Below are positions 47,243-58,986 of a stretch of DNA of 64,000 nucleotides, one piece after another. The DNA is from Moniliella sp. 'wahieum' (taxonomy: Eukaryota; Basidiomycota; Moniliellomycetes; Moniliellales; Moniliellaceae), in assembly GCA_003971905.1 (NCBI GenBank), contig RSEE01000046.1:310001-374000 (forward strand), read 5' to 3'. The translations under genes and the position numbers were made by a program. The notes under the pieces are model-generated. The model did no database searches and was not told the DNA's origin. It saw only the letters and a list, made by a program, of their open reading frames with translations. The first letter of the stretch is position 1; the number at the start of each line of letters is the position of its first letter.

Positions 47243-49458
47243 ATGGCTTCCATTGGAGCCCCCCCCAGCGCTGTCGACGCTTTCAACGAGGCTGACGCCC
47301 GTGGCGATGGGACGGCTGCCACGCACCACTGCTACTGATGCCTTGGAAGCAGGCATGCCCACCCGGGAGGATGTGGTGGGCGAATCCAAGGCCGGCGCCG
47401 AGCCGAGATGGAATCCGAGACGGATACAGAGATCGTCTCTGAGAGCGACGGCTACGACCTGACCTCCAGCCTCTATCAGACCTTGATGTTGTCAACCTCC
47501 CCACTGGAGTTGTCAGGCTCCTATCCACCTTTCGTCCCGTTATTGCTACGCTCAATGGGGCCGTTCGCTTGGCCACATGGACTGCTGGACCTCATAGCGC
47601 TCCTTTGAGTGTGCTCCTCGTCCTTGCGTGGTGGGCAGTGTGCAAGTTCGCGTACCCTCTGATCCGGTACGCGCCGCAACTCCTACTCCTCACATCGATC
47701 GGATGGTACTACCTCAAAGCCCATTGGGCGCCGCTGCCCAACGCGTCCCACTCAAGCAGATTGAGGACGTAAGGATGGGCAGTGAACGCGTTGTTGTTCA
47801 GGGGGACCAAGAGGACCAGATTATCACTGTGGACAATGCCGCAAGCTTGGCCACCACCATTGCCCAGTTAGAAGAACTCGCGGATTTCGCTAGCACCATC
47901 TATTCGCACTTGATCCGTCCCCTGCGTCGAGCCGTTGACTGGTCTGACCCACAAGCCACCCTGGCCTTGGCCGTGTTTTTGGTCGTCACCTATCCTCTCT
48001 ATTTGGCTTGTGTGTTCCCTTGGAGCATCTCGGCCTCCCTCGGGCTGCGCTCGTCTTTGTCCCCGCTGGTACTGGAGCGGCAGGCGCAGTATGCCTCGCA
48101 TCTTCTTGGGCCTGGCACCATATTGCCCTTCTTACCACGGAGGGGGCGGACTATCTGATCGACTGGATCTCTCAGTATGAGAAGGGTGAACAGCTCGTTC
48201 GCAGTACTCAACCTGTGATTGCCATGGTGACGCACTACTGGTCCGTTGTGCACCCTTATGTTCGTGCTGCAAGCAGACAGGGAATCGCTCTGAGCCGTAC
48301 CGTGAGCCTTCGGGTACTTCACACCGTACGTGGGAAGCGTTTGCCATCCCTCTTGCCCCCCTTTCCCTCTTTTCAGCTTGGACGTATCGACTGTGCTCCT
48401 TATCGTGGGAACCCTGGTGCTCACCTGGTGCTCCCCTGTCTTTGTCCTCATTCGCCACGCCTTATGGAGCAGCGCTCTTGTACGTTATCTAACTCGCCGC
48501 GCGGCCAGCGCAGTGACCCTAGGCTACCTGGGGCAGAAGGACATGACCTACTACAAACTGCATGACATCTTTGTCAAGCGGGCATACAATGTGGCTGGCC
48601 CCCTAAAGTCTTCTCATATGGTGGAGCCATTGGACCAGCAAAACGATCGGGATCCCTTCCATCTCGACGACCAACAGCCGAGTCCGATCATTGGTCCCGC
48701 CTTGCCTGAGGACATTCTCAAGTCCATTTCTCATGGGCGTGGAGGAAGATCGAAGAACTCCGCGATGTTGTCTACCAGTTCTCCATTTACGAAAACCAGC
48801 GGTGGTGGGTCGGTTTGGACTGGACTGCGGCTTTTACCCCAAGAACGAGCGAGCTGGTACGTTGCCTTCCACTTTTGAGTGTACACCCTGACCCGTCGGT
48901 TCCTTCTTGCAGGTCGGACGAGCAAAACAATGCCGTACTTCCCCCGACCTCCTTTACCCTGCCAGACCCCAAGTTGCAACTCAACCCTGTTGGGACTGAT
49001 GGGCTGTACGTCAAACGTCTTTCCCGTTGGGAGTGGATCGACTCGGAGTGGACGATCGCCGGAACCGGGTACATTTCGGCCATGCCTCAGTACGTCACAC
49101 GTAATGAGGACGACGACGGAGCTTCCACCATCGCCGGGGCATGGTGAGTGGTCTGGGCGGACAGGCAGCTGCATTGGCAGGCACCTTGAGCGACTCGCTC
49201 CGTGCGCGGCTGACGGCTACCAACCAACTGGCTCTCTCCACCTTTGGTGCCGAGGCGCCTACCTCTGCCCCCGACACGGTGGAGGTCGATCCTGACGGCT
49301 GGCAATATGGTGGTAACAGCTGGGAGAACATGACCCCTCGCCCTGGTATGGGCAAGTACAACCCCCACCGCAAGTGGGTCCGGCGTGCAGTGCTGGTGGA
49401 GGTGGTGCAACGTGGCTACACGCCTTCGCCGGAGGAGATCAAGGCGGCCGAGGAGTAG
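47243..49458 (+). CDS. Pex30-like ER/peroxisome membrane protein with dysferlin domain
   Basis: Reticulon-like, dysferlin-domain proteins of the Pex23/Pex30 family shape ER subdomains from which peroxisomes and lipid droplets form. ATG 47243 has an excellent context (CCGCCATGG). An acidic N-terminus (ETDTEIVSESDGYDL) is followed by hydrophobic segments (SVLLVLAWWAVCKFAYPLI; LALAVFLVVTYPLYLACVF; VSTVLLIVGTLVLTWCSPVF). Introns are seen at 48326-48376 and about 48857-48913. The dysferlin N half is FSIYENQRWWVGLDWTAAF with RASWSDEQN and RWEWIDSEWTIAG. The C half is DGWQYGGNSWENMTPRPGMG then YNPHRKWVRRAVLVEV, ending with TAG 49456-49458. Breaks occur near 47330, 47490, 47745, 48030 and 49138 (GGGG for GGGGG-type loss). 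Confidence 0.88.
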
Positions 49459-49996
49459 ACAGCGTCATGTGCTGGTAATCGTGCTTCGGATCGAATAGTG
49501 CTCGTCGGCCTGACTATGTTGGTTGAGGCTACCATAGATGGCACATAGCTATTGAGGGGATGCGCCGAATATGGGTTGGCGCTCATAGATCAAGTTCACT
49601 GCGTCGGGAAGACATTTGCCAGGTGAAACCGGTAGGTTGGCATTGTTGAGCAGCGTTGCGCGAGCGCTGAGTTTCCCACCAGGCGCAGACCTGCTGACGA
49701 CGCACAGGTGGATGGAGAGTCTTCGATATAACTGTGGGGTAGGAATAGTTGCAGGCAAGGGGGCAGACGATGATCATGGATCGTAGTCACCGGCAAGACG
49801 CCTTATTATGTTCGGCGCCAGCAGGTGCCAGCCCCAGCCGGCTCTCCAGCAGAGCTTGCTGCGGCAACGCGGGGCACGAGGCCACTGTATATTTGAATTA
49901 ATTGAAGCGCCCCCCCCTAGCATGATCCGTCGTCTACCTCCATCTCCCGCCATGCCACACCAGCCTCCTTACCAACAACACCTCTAGTTGATCAAG
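49459..49996. other. Promoter region of P2
   Basis: AT-rich TATATTTGAATTAATTGAAG (49888-49907) is a plausible core promoter. TTCTAG-like AG just before the ATG might mark a 5' UTR intron. No gene seen. Confidence 0.45.
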
Positions 49997-50392
49997 ATGA
50001 AGCACGTCGCCGCTTACCTCCTGCTCGTTTCTGGTGGCAACGCCGCCCCCTCGGCCAAGGACGTCACTGCCCTCCTTGCCACCGTCGGCATTGAGGCCGA
50101 CGCTGAGCGCCTCGAGAAGGTCGTCGCCGAGCTCGCCGGCAAGGACGTCTCGGAGGTACGTTATCCCCTCCTACATGACTCCCAACGAACACAAACTGAC
50201 CTTTCCCCTGCACAGCTGATTGCCCAGGGCGCTGAGAAGCTCGCCTCGGTCCCCGCTGGCGGTGCCGTCGCCGCGGCTGCCCCTGCTGCTGGCGCTGCCG
50301 CTGCCGGTGACGCCCCCGCCGCTGAGGAGAAGAAGGAGGAGAAGGAGGAGGAGGAGTCTGACGACGACATGGGCTTTGGTCTCTTCGACTAA
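49997..50392 (+). CDS. RPP2: 60S acidic ribosomal protein P2
   Basis: Stalk protein that recruits elongation factors. Exon 1 (49997-50155) begins [20 protein letters not shown] and continues [20 protein letters not shown]. The intron is 50156-50215 (GTACGT...CACAG). Exon 2 gives [18 protein letters not shown], an Ala-rich hinge, an acidic Glu/Lys run and the invariant terminus [11 protein letters not shown] at TAA 50390-50392. The spliced length is 111 residues, as usual. The KHVAAYLL start and GIEAD motif separate P2 from P1. It is intact without correction. Confidence 0.97.
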   Translation: MKHVAAYLLLVSGGNAAPSAKDVTALLATVGIEADAERLEKVVAELAGKDVSEVRYPLLHDSQRTQTDLSPAQLIAQGAEKLASVPAGGAVAAAAPAAGAAAAGDAPAAEEKKEEKEEEESDDDMGFGLFD

Positions 50393-51925
50393 ACGCATAT
50401 CGTTCCCTCATCTACTCCTGTCTCCCGTCCCCCTGCCCTTTGGCCCCAGTGCTGTTAATGGGTTAAGGGGGCGTCCCAAAAGTTGGTCTGTATGCCCAAG
50501 ACTGTCTATGGCCTACATATGCATTTCTACGGTCGTCGACCCCCCACCCTCTTTTTGTTCTCGATATAGATTGGTGCGACATACCGCATGACTGGCCTTT
50601 GAGCATCATTGTTCTTCACCTCTTTCAGTGTGAGTGACAGGATCGACATGTATAAACGTTAACCCCCAATGGCCAGTCCACATTTATCCGTGGATATAGC
50701 GTAGGACTGTCAGCTATGGCGTGGCCATGCGCTAAGAAGAAAAGTGTCAGGACAGTATGTGCAACATGGAAAAAAGGATAGGCAAAAGAGGACGCAAACA
50801 CGAGATGTATAAAAAGGCACTGTTGCGGAGTGGGATGGATCCTGTAGGTTGAACGAATGCTGGGGGCAGCCTGGGTCAACTCAGTCACACTGTTGGCGGC
50901 GTGCTCTTTTCGATTGCGATGTGAGGCTGGTGGCGTTATATGACGTGGGCTGAAGCGCTACAGTTGGAAGCAGCCGGTAGTCCAATGAGCTACCCCTGCC
51001 CGCGACCGGGCCAGACGGGCAAGGTCCCCGTCCCGGCCAACCAACAGTGTCATGCGGTTACCCTACTGTCAACTGGGGCTTCTCCCGTCGGACAGCAAGA
51101 AGGTATTTAAACTCGAGAAGTCCCGCTTCCATCGGCCATAATTCCCCCTGCTGGCGAACACAGGTGCACCTACGACTCTCCCACGACCACTCTCTCTGCT
51201 CCCAGCACACCCAATCCCAATAGGTATTGTAGTCGCCCTTTCTCTCTGTGGGTCCTACTAGGCATGTTCCCTTGCTGCCCCAGTTGACCGGCCCGCCCCC
51301 ATTTTCGAGCTGAAGCTGCCCCTGTCCCTGAGGACCGCAATGCGCAGGTTGCGAATGCATTTCGACGGGTGCGCGAAGCCATTGTTTCGCAGCAGGCGGA
51401 CGGGCGCGCTCCCATTCCAGCACCAACACCGGGTCTGGCGCCTGCTCTCAACGTTCAACGTTCACGCGAATGCCCCCGCCACTGAGGACCACCTGAGTAC
51501 ACAGACAGCTCAACCTGATAACCCAGTATATCGCTCCCGTTGTCGTAAAAAAGATGCAACCAGCCCAATAGACAGGGACGAGTGCGACTTCGACAGGCAG
51601 AGCCGGGCATGCGGCGCACAAATCCCCCCCCCTACGACGGGAGGCAAGCGACGGGGTAGGCAAAATGAACAAAAGGGCAAGCGGGAAATGCGGAGCTTAC
51701 GCGCTCCAATGTCCGGAGCCCGGCAACGTTGACGTAATGTTATGTAAGACCGGTCCTCCAGCGTCGTGCGACATCCGTGCACACAGCCCTCCAATGCCCA
51801 CCCCAGTGGGCTCTCGAAGCGCCCAGTGGAAGCGTTGGACGTGAGCGGCGCGGCCCACACCACCACCACCACCACCACCACCACCACTACAACCAACAGT
51901 CCTGCCGACCCGGCCCTCGCCCACA
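50393..51925. other. Spacer P2 to glyoxalase I
   Basis: It contains a tRNA-like pair of hairpins at 50953-51000 without a B box, and a CAC repeat at 51859-51890 just before the next ATG. No supported protein gene; an open minus-strand frame at 51058-51429 shows no domain. Confidence 0.45.
51859..51890 (+). repeat. (CAC)n microsatellite
   Basis: About ten CAC triplets, 36 nt upstream of the glyoxalase ATG; likely 5' UTR or promoter. Confidence 0.9.
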
Positions 51926-52452
51926 ATGGACCCTCGCACATCCTTCCGCTTCAACCACACCATGATCCGGGTCAAGGACCCTAAGGTGTCGCTCGCCTTT
52001 TACCAGGACGTGTTGGGCATGGACCTGCTGCGCGAGTCTGACAACGGCTCCTTTGTCCTCTACTTCCTGGGGTACAAGCATGGACCGCAGGAAGCCTCCG
52101 TTTTTGCTCGTGAGGCTGTCCTCGAGCTCACCTGGAAAAGGGGACCGAGAAGGAGGAGGGCCAGGTATACGTGAACGGCAACGAACAGGAGAAGCAGGGC
52201 TTTGGCCACATTTGCATTTCTGTTGACTCGCTCGAGGAGGCTGTGAAGCACTTTGACGCGCATGGCGTACGCTTTAAGAAGGTACGTTTCCTCCTCATCC
52301 TATACCCCACCCCCGATGCCCCTTGTGTGAGCTGGGAAACCTGACCGCTCCTCTCTGCTCCAGCGCCCGGAGGACGGACGCATGCGCAACATTGCCTTCA
52401 TCTACGACCGGACATGTACTGGGTGGAGATTGTGGAAGCCAAGCGGAGCTAA
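51926..52452 (+). CDS. GLO1: Glyoxalase I (lactoylglutathione lyase)
   Basis: Isomerises the methylglyoxal-glutathione hemithioacetal to S-lactoylglutathione. Exon 1 (51926-52281) reads MDPRTSFRFNHTMIRVKDPK, then FYQDVLGMDLLRESDNG, EAVLELTW, GFGHICISVDSLEEAVKHF. The intron is 52282-52363 (GTACGT...CTCCAG). Exon 2 reads RPEDGRMRNIAFIYD and ends VEIVEAKRS at TAA 52450-52452. Metal ligands are recognisable: His in FNHTMI, Glu in LELT, His in GFGHI, Glu in VEIVE. Two homopolymer losses, GGGG near 52140 and CC near 52409, break the frame; correcting them gives about 148 residues, a normal single-domain enzyme. Confidence 0.95.
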
Positions 52453-53545
52453 TCATTAATGTCTTAGTCTTTGATTAAGGCATGTTACCTCATCTTGTTG
52501 CTGTTCTTCTTTCTCGTGCGTCAGCGTGCAACCCAAGAGGGAGAAAAGCAGGACAATCAGCACCTGGGTGCACAATGCACTAGCATGACAGTCCCATGCC
52601 TGATCCAAACAATTGTATGAATGATGGAATGCGTCTCCATCTGACACTCCCATATAAGGAGGGCACAGGCCGGCAAGTTTTATCCTAGGGGGAGTAGGTT
52701 TATGAGGAGGAAGAATTTTCTTAAGGCGGCGATTTCCCACGGCGCTTCACTAGCCACTCTCGCCCACTCCTGGGGAAAGGTGTAGGTCAATAGGAGTGCC
52801 CTGTCACCTAAAAGGCGTGTCAGGCCTGCCTCGATGAGGTTCTTGGCTTGATGGGTGGGGGAGCTTGTGTGCCGCAAGTGCGGCGGCACACGCGTGGCGT
52901 CTTACGGGACTGTGGTGGATATAACGTCGCGGCAGCCTCCGCGCCAGTACACATTGGGTGTGTCTGTGTGTGTGGTCCCCGTTGTGACCGCAGTGCAGCA
53001 ACATCTCAGAACCTCATGGCTGGTGGGGCCGGCGAGGGGGCGCAGAAGCGCGTCGGGGTCTGCAACGAGTGGGAGGACACTTGTAGGCCAGTGTGGACTA
53101 GTTGGCTCATGGGAAGCAAAAGACCCTGGCGCCACCTTCTGTGCCCCTGACCGCCTCACTCCCCCGCCCCCCGGCCCAGACACGCGGCAACAGCAATTAA
53201 GCGGCGCAGCCGCCCTTGAGCCAGTCCCGCCAGTCGCTCTTCGCAACAACGCATTGCGCCCTCGGCTCTCGTCCTCCCTCCCTGCGCCCAGGTCCACACC
53301 CCGCAACCCCCCACCCCGCCACCACCCTGGAATCTGTGGGGCCCGGGGTACATAAATATCAACATAACTATACGTCCTGGCTCCTCAGCAAATCTCTCCC
53401 CCGGCAGCACCCATCTTCCCACACATACACCCCGCTGCATCTGCGGCGGCGGCGTTGGCGGCGGCAACGCCAAAAGCTACGCCAATGTAGGGGCGCAGGC
53501 AGGCGCGCGGTTGCAGCGGCCCTCATGTGCCTTAGGGCGTCAGCG

Positions 53546-53615
53546 TCACTAGTCAAGCTAGTCACTCGTGACTTGAAGCTTCACTAGTTCACTAGTCAGA
53601 TAGTCACTAGTCACT
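53546..53615. repeat. Clustered TCACTAG motifs
   Basis: About six copies of TCACTAG or CTAGTCAC in 70 nt, partly palindromic around ACTAGT, some 360-430 nt upstream of the aminotransferase ATG. Confidence 0.8.
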
Positions 53616-53883
53616 CTTGCTCTCTTGAGACATCTCCCCGCACATCCCTCCGCAAATAAGTGTCAGGACAGGATCATACGATGCATTCCACAACGACGTC
53701 ATTATATGGCCGCTTGCCCTCGCGCTTTCTTCTCCTTGTGCCCCTGATCGATGTGGGCGGTGCCGACCAGCCAACGAAAGTCCTTACCCCCCGCCCATAG
53801 ATGTCTGATGACTAGATGGCTAGATGGCTATACCGACCCGCTGGGTATCCCACCTCCTGTGTCCACATCGGCCCTGGCCAGCG

Positions 53884-53895
53884 TTATATATATAA
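53884..53895 (+). promoter_or_regulatory. TATA box of the alanine aminotransferase gene
   Basis: TTATATATATAA lies about 80-90 nt upstream of the ATG at 53974, a normal position for a fungal core promoter. Confidence 0.65.
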
Positions 53896-53973
53896 GCACC
53901 TCTGGCCCACCGCCACATCCCCTCTCATCCCGAACCCCCGCTTCTCCTCTTGTCACTGTCCAACGTTTTCCCC

Positions 53974-55581
53974 ATGTCTGCTACCAAGCACGAGCCCGTC
54001 CTTACGCTCCAGAGCATCAACCCAGCCGTGCGCGAGGCCCAGTACGCCGTTCGGGGTGAGCTGGCTGTGCGTGCGCAAACGTATGCTGAGCGGCTTGCCA
54101 AGGCACATGCCGCAGGCAAGACGGACAATGATGGTCTCCCTTTTGACTCGGTTGTCTACTGCAACATTGGCAACCCTCAACAGCAACCTGCCTTGGCTCA
54201 GCCTCCTCTCACCTTTTGGCGCCAGGTCGCTGCTCTCACCGAGCTTCCTGATTTGATTACCAACCCCGCCCTGGTCAGCGCAGGTGTTTTCCCCTCGGAT
54301 GCCATCCAGCGCGCAAAGGACATCCTGCTGATGTCGGCTCCGTTGGGGCCTACTCCCAGTCCATGGGTGCTAACACCATTCGCCAACACGTGGCCGAGTA
54401 TATCACGGGTGCGTCTCATGTCTATCCGTTAGGCTCCGGTTATATACCGCCTACTAACTATTATTCTGCCTACTCTTCCCCCCCTCCCCCTCCCTCTCCA
54501 GAGCGCGACGGACACGCCGCATCGCCCAATCACATTTTCCTCACCGCTGGGGCATCTGCCGGTATCCAACTTATTCTTCAAGTCCTGATTTCTTCCCCCA
54601 AGGTGGGGGTAGCGATCCCCATCCCTCAATACCCTCTCTACAGCGCCTCGTTGCGTGTGCTTTCGGCTCATCCGGTGCGCTACCAGCTGAACCCAGACAA
54701 GGAATGGGAGTTGGATGTGCCCCTTCTCGAGACGGAGGTAGACAAGGCGGCTGCGGAGGGGATCGATGTTCGTGCGGTGGTGGTGATCAACCCGGGAAAC
54801 CCGACGGGCATCGTCATGTCGTACGACAACATTTTGGATGTTCTCCGTCTTGCGCACAAGAAGCGTCTGGTCGTCTTTGCTGATGAAGTGTACCAGCCCA
54901 ACATTTACACGCCAACCGACCGTTTGTTTCGTTCAAAAAGGTCCTCCTGGACCTTTCCAAGTCGTCTGACCCGGCCGACCAAGCGATTGCCAAGGAGGTG
55001 GAACTGGCTTCGTTCCACTCCATCTCCAAGGGCTTCTCGGGCGAATGCGGTCGGCGAGGTGGCTACTTTGAATTGACCAACTTTGATCCGGTTGTGCAAG
55101 CCCAGATTTATAAGATGGCTTCCATCAGTCTCTGCCCGCCGCTCCAGGGCCAGATCGGGGTAGACATTATGGTCAAGCCTCCCAAGGAGGGAGAACCGTC
55201 GTACGAGCTGTGGGTCAAGGAACGCGAGGCCATCATGGACACGCTCCGGTCGCGCTCGCGTAAAATGCAAAGTGCTTCCATGCTCTGCCGCGCATGGCGT
55301 GTGGTGAAGCGCAAGGCAGTATGTACCTCTTCCCTGAGGTCGACTTGCCCAGCCAAGCCATTGCGGCCGCCGAGCAGGCCGGTCGCAAGCCTGATGAATT
55401 TTATTGCTTCTCCCTGCTGGATGCGACTGGGATCTGTGTCATTCCAGGATCGGGATTTGGCAAGGACCCTACCACCTCAGGACGCATGTTCTTCCGCACT
55501 ACCTTCCTCGCCAAAGAGTCCGACGCGTTCGTCGACCGCTTTAGTAAATTCCACCGCGACTTTATTGCCAAGTACGAGTGA
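53974..55581 (+). CDS. ALT1: Alanine aminotransferase (PLP fold I)
   Basis: Interconverts alanine plus 2-oxoglutarate with pyruvate plus glutamate. ATG 53974 gives MSATKHEPVLTLQSINPAVR and VVYCNIGNPQQQ. The intron is 54409-54501 (GTGCGT, branch CTACTAAC, CTCCAG). Exon 2 has ERDGHAASPNHIFLTAGASA, VVVINPGNPTGIVMSYDNIL, VFADEVYQPN, and the PLP Lys in SFHSISKGFSGECGRRGGYF (about 55010-55060). It ends with MYLFPEVDLPSQAI, GICVIPGSGFG, RTTFLAKESDAFVDRFSKFH and a stop at 55581. About 505 residues, normal for cytosolic or mitochondrial ALT. Breaks occur near 54345 (GGG for GGGG), 54920, 54970 and 55285. No clear presequence, so cytosolic location is likely. Confidence 0.95.
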
Positions 55582-56563
55582 GAGACCAAGGCTCACTCGC
55601 TCTCTCTCCACTCTCGACTCTTGGGCTCTCGACTCTTGGGTTCTCGCCTCTTTCCTCCCTGTATCTATCGCACTTCGAACTGCTCTCCATGTGTCCACCC
55701 ATATGCCAGTGCTCATGATCTCATCTTTGCTCTGAATGAACCCACCTTTGTTTCACCCTCACCGCAGCAGGCACTGTGGCATCCCAACTGGCACAACGGA
55801 ACTGAGGTTTTGCGTAGACCGTGGTAATCTATAGATGGTCTTGTACAGGACGGGCTTTAAGCTTTAGTAGCCACCCCACCCTCGACCTCTCTCATTTCTA
55901 CTAGCAACGCAACCAACGTGCGATCAGACCGACGCAACGCAGCAGTCGCACCACGAGTCCGTAAGTACTGCCGAGAGTCCTTGCGCGCCGGCCCACTCTC
56001 CCTTTCGATCCTCTTGACACATGAGCTTGATCCAGATGCTGTAGGCGATCGAAAAACCCGGCGCCATATCTGCCTATCATATATCACCAGCCATCAGTGC
56101 ATCAGCCACCTCCACTCCAGAGCGACAGAGAATCCATAACCAGACACCAAAGGTTCAAATGCGACAGAAGGACCGGGACGTGAGATGAGCATGGGAAACA
56201 GGATGCGTAAGGGCGACAAAAGAAACAAGCGATGAAATCCAAGATGACCGGGGAGAAGGGTGGGAAGAACATATCAAGAGGGCGAAGAGACACAAACAGT
56301 TCATCGCCAACAAAAGTCCCAAGTATAGTAACAGGGTATCAACCGAACCGGGAAGCCGAGAAGGGAGAGTGAGAAGCGGTAAGTGGGAAGCGGTAAGCGG
56401 TAAGCGTGAGGGGGAGCGCAAATAAACGCGTGGTCTTTTTCCATTCCCATACCCTTGTCATGTCGAACCAACCAAACGCACGAACGAACGGGCAAGCCCG
56501 TATCGTAAACAGGCGGGACAGGGTACAAAGTAAAGACCACAGTCGGTGAGGGTGGCGGGGGGC
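55582..56563. other. Convergent spacer ALT/F-box
   Basis: Direct repeats of CTCGACTCTTGGG lie at 55613-55640. A GCGGTAAGC/GTGGGAAGCGGTAAG tandem lies at 56376-56405. No gene seen. Confidence 0.5.
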
Positions 56564-58986
56564 TCAGGCGCCAAGCAGAATGGGCGTTTCCTGACCTGGA
56601 AGCCGACCTGCCTGCTCTTGGGCAGGAACAGGAAGGGGAGTCGACGCGGCTGGCGCAACAGTCTGGTGAGACGGACGGGAGAGGAGATGGGTATCCACGT
56701 CCATGGGGGACAGGACCGTGCGCGCTGACAAGGCCGAGCGCAACCGAGGGGTTGACGGCCACCAAGGCGGATGACGCTAGGTCCCACACTTGCACTATCG
56801 CATGTCGAGCTGGATGGCCATCGACCCGCACGCTGAACAGGTATGCAGCACTGGGAGTGAGCGCTACGGCCGCACAGGGCCGGCCGGGCAAACGCCATAC
56901 AGCCGTGCAGCATTTGGTCCTGCGCGGCACGGTACAGCGAGAGGCTCAAGGTCGTTGCGGCTGCTTGGCCCTGAGCGTCCCGGTTGAGGCTAAATTTGCG
57001 CACTTTGCCTTTGGGCCCCATACCAGGTCGCCCGTCGCTGGCTCGGTGCCATCGCCGGAGCGCAGCCAACGGGGCTGGTGCCAGTCCCGACGGTCGGCGA
57101 GAGACGGAACGGGACGTGCGGCGCGACATGGAGGCAAACGAGGATCGCCGCGACAAGGGTTGCATCGAGGGAAGACGCTGCGTCATGGTCAATGCTAGCG
57201 AGGTGGCCGCGGCGCCCGGGGTGGGGGGGGCAGTGGTACGGCCCGAAGGCGCAGGGGCCAGCGGAAGCGGTGTGGGTGCCGACGGGGGCGGGCAGGCTGA
57301 GATTGGGGCAATGGGGGCAAAGGGAATTACACTGGTGCTCTTTTGGCCATACGGCCGCTTGGCCGCGCTCATGTCCACAACACGAACTTGGCTGGGACTG
57401 GTAGCGTTGTAATAGTCCACCAACAGCGTCCGTCCAGTGGGGGACACGTACAACCCGCGACCTTGGCACAGGGACAGCTGGGCGTGCCCGTCCCTGGCCA
57501 GTACGTTGGCACGCCATCAGAATCGTCATCGTGCCAAAGTCAGCATCACTACCAAAGGCTGCAAGGCACAGAGGCATCGGACGAAGCCGTTCCTTTCTCT
57601 CACGCTTCTCTCCCTCTCTCCTCTCCCTCTCCCTTGTTAAGAGGGCTAAAGACGGTGAACAGCCGCGGATAATCAGAATCCCCCGACCCGTCGCGATCAA
57701 AATTGCATCCGTTGTTGGATCGCGAGCAAAGACAGTGCCGAACGGAGTCATGCGACCCACGGGGGACCTTGGACAATCCGTGCCTCGGGAGCTACCCGAG
57801 ACGCCACCGGAACAGAAGCATCGAAAACAGCCGTCCAAAGTCGGCTCCGTACCAAGGAGCGACCCCGAGCAGTGGCCTCCCCAGCGACCAAACCAATGTC
57901 GCTACCCCCCCTTGCTTCTGGGGACGGCGGAAGACAAACAGATCATCCCAGGTGGCAGGCGGCCAGCCTTGCCTGCCGGATGGGATTAGAGTAGCAGAAA
58001 GGTAGATGTATTGGTCGTCATAATCAAGCGACCGAGGCAACAGCGTGTCATGACAGGAAGAGTGCATCGTCAATGAGAATGGTATTGGTGCACTCCATCG
58101 TCTCCAAGTCCCATTGGACAAAGGTGCGTCCCCCCGCCAGGATGGCAGCCGAGGTGGCGTGCATTTTGAGCAGGTTGCGGTAGCTGTGTTCCAGCCCCTC
58201 GGGCATGGGAAGTTCCCCCACGTGCACAAAGTTGCCACGTTGACCCGGAAACGGGTCAGCACGGAAAACATCAACTTGGCAGGTATCCCATCCCCAGACG
58301 TGAGCCGTGAGAATGAACTGATCCCCATCCGAGTCGACCGCAGCGACCAGGGGGACGGTGCAGCCGGGTCGGCAGCAGCAGCCCACGTGTCATCCTCCAC
58401 CTGCGCTGGAAGCGAGGGAGGGGGCGCACCCCAGAGAAGCTCTTGGGATTGGGTATCGACGACCCAGACATCGCCTTGAACCCCGGGCACCAACAAGGCC
58501 TGGTGGCGGGGCAAGGGGATGATGTGGCGTTGGAGGCGGTTGCGAGCGATGCACTCGCGGAAGGTGGCAACAAGATCCTCGGATGGGCCTCCGATGGCAG
58601 CCTCGGTCGACTGCGGGCCATAGAGCGAGACGACATGGCGGACCGCGGGCAAGGGGACGGGGACTCGGGCGTGGCGAGCGAGGCCGGTACCCCACTGGCG
58701 GGCGAGTACATGACGAAGGGAGACGAGGGCGCGCCAGGAATGCACCGAGGCAAAGGCACCCGTCTCGTCGTGGTGGTGGATGCAGGCGCGTGGGCCTTGA
58801 GCGGGGGCGGACGGGGGCGGGAGGAGGCGGTTGCGCTTGGCGAGGTTGTACCAGGCGGGCTCGGACATGGCAATGGCGTACCAGGCCTTGGACACCCGCG
58901 GCCGCAGCGACGTCGGCGGGGGACAGGACGCCGCAGGCGAGGACATCGCAGGCGACGTCGAAGGGGAGGGTGCTGAGGACGTCCAT
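56564..58986 (-). CDS. F-box protein with a WD/propeller-like repeat region
   Basis: F-box proteins recruit substrates to SCF ubiquitin ligases. ATG 58986 opens with the F-box: MDVLSTLPFDVACDVLACGV, LSPADVAAAAGVSKAWYAIA, MSEPAWYNLAKRNRL. Beta-propeller-like blades follow: PRHQALLVPGVQGDVWVVD with TQSQELLWG; GWDTCQVDVFRADPF; GGRTFVQWDLETMECTNTIL; DDQYIYLSATLIPSG; GTVFARDPTTDAILIATG; RGLYVSPTGRTLLVDYYNAT. A long Ser/Pro/Arg-rich insertion at about 57370-57000 precedes a last blade (HAIVQVWDLASSAL). The most natural end is ...GQETPILLGA, with a stop at 56566-56564. At least six frame breaks occur, so blade count and C-terminus are uncertain. Confidence 0.7.

Larger units (their letters stand above)
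52453..53973. other. Spacer upstream of alanine aminotransferase
   Basis: It contains a cluster of TCACTAG words (53546-53615) and a TATA box (53884-53895). No conserved coding frame. Confidence 0.55.

Noticed and set aside
51058..51429. Minus-strand 123-codon frame upstream of GLO1
   Set aside because: No domain or homology-like motif; probably spacer DNA.
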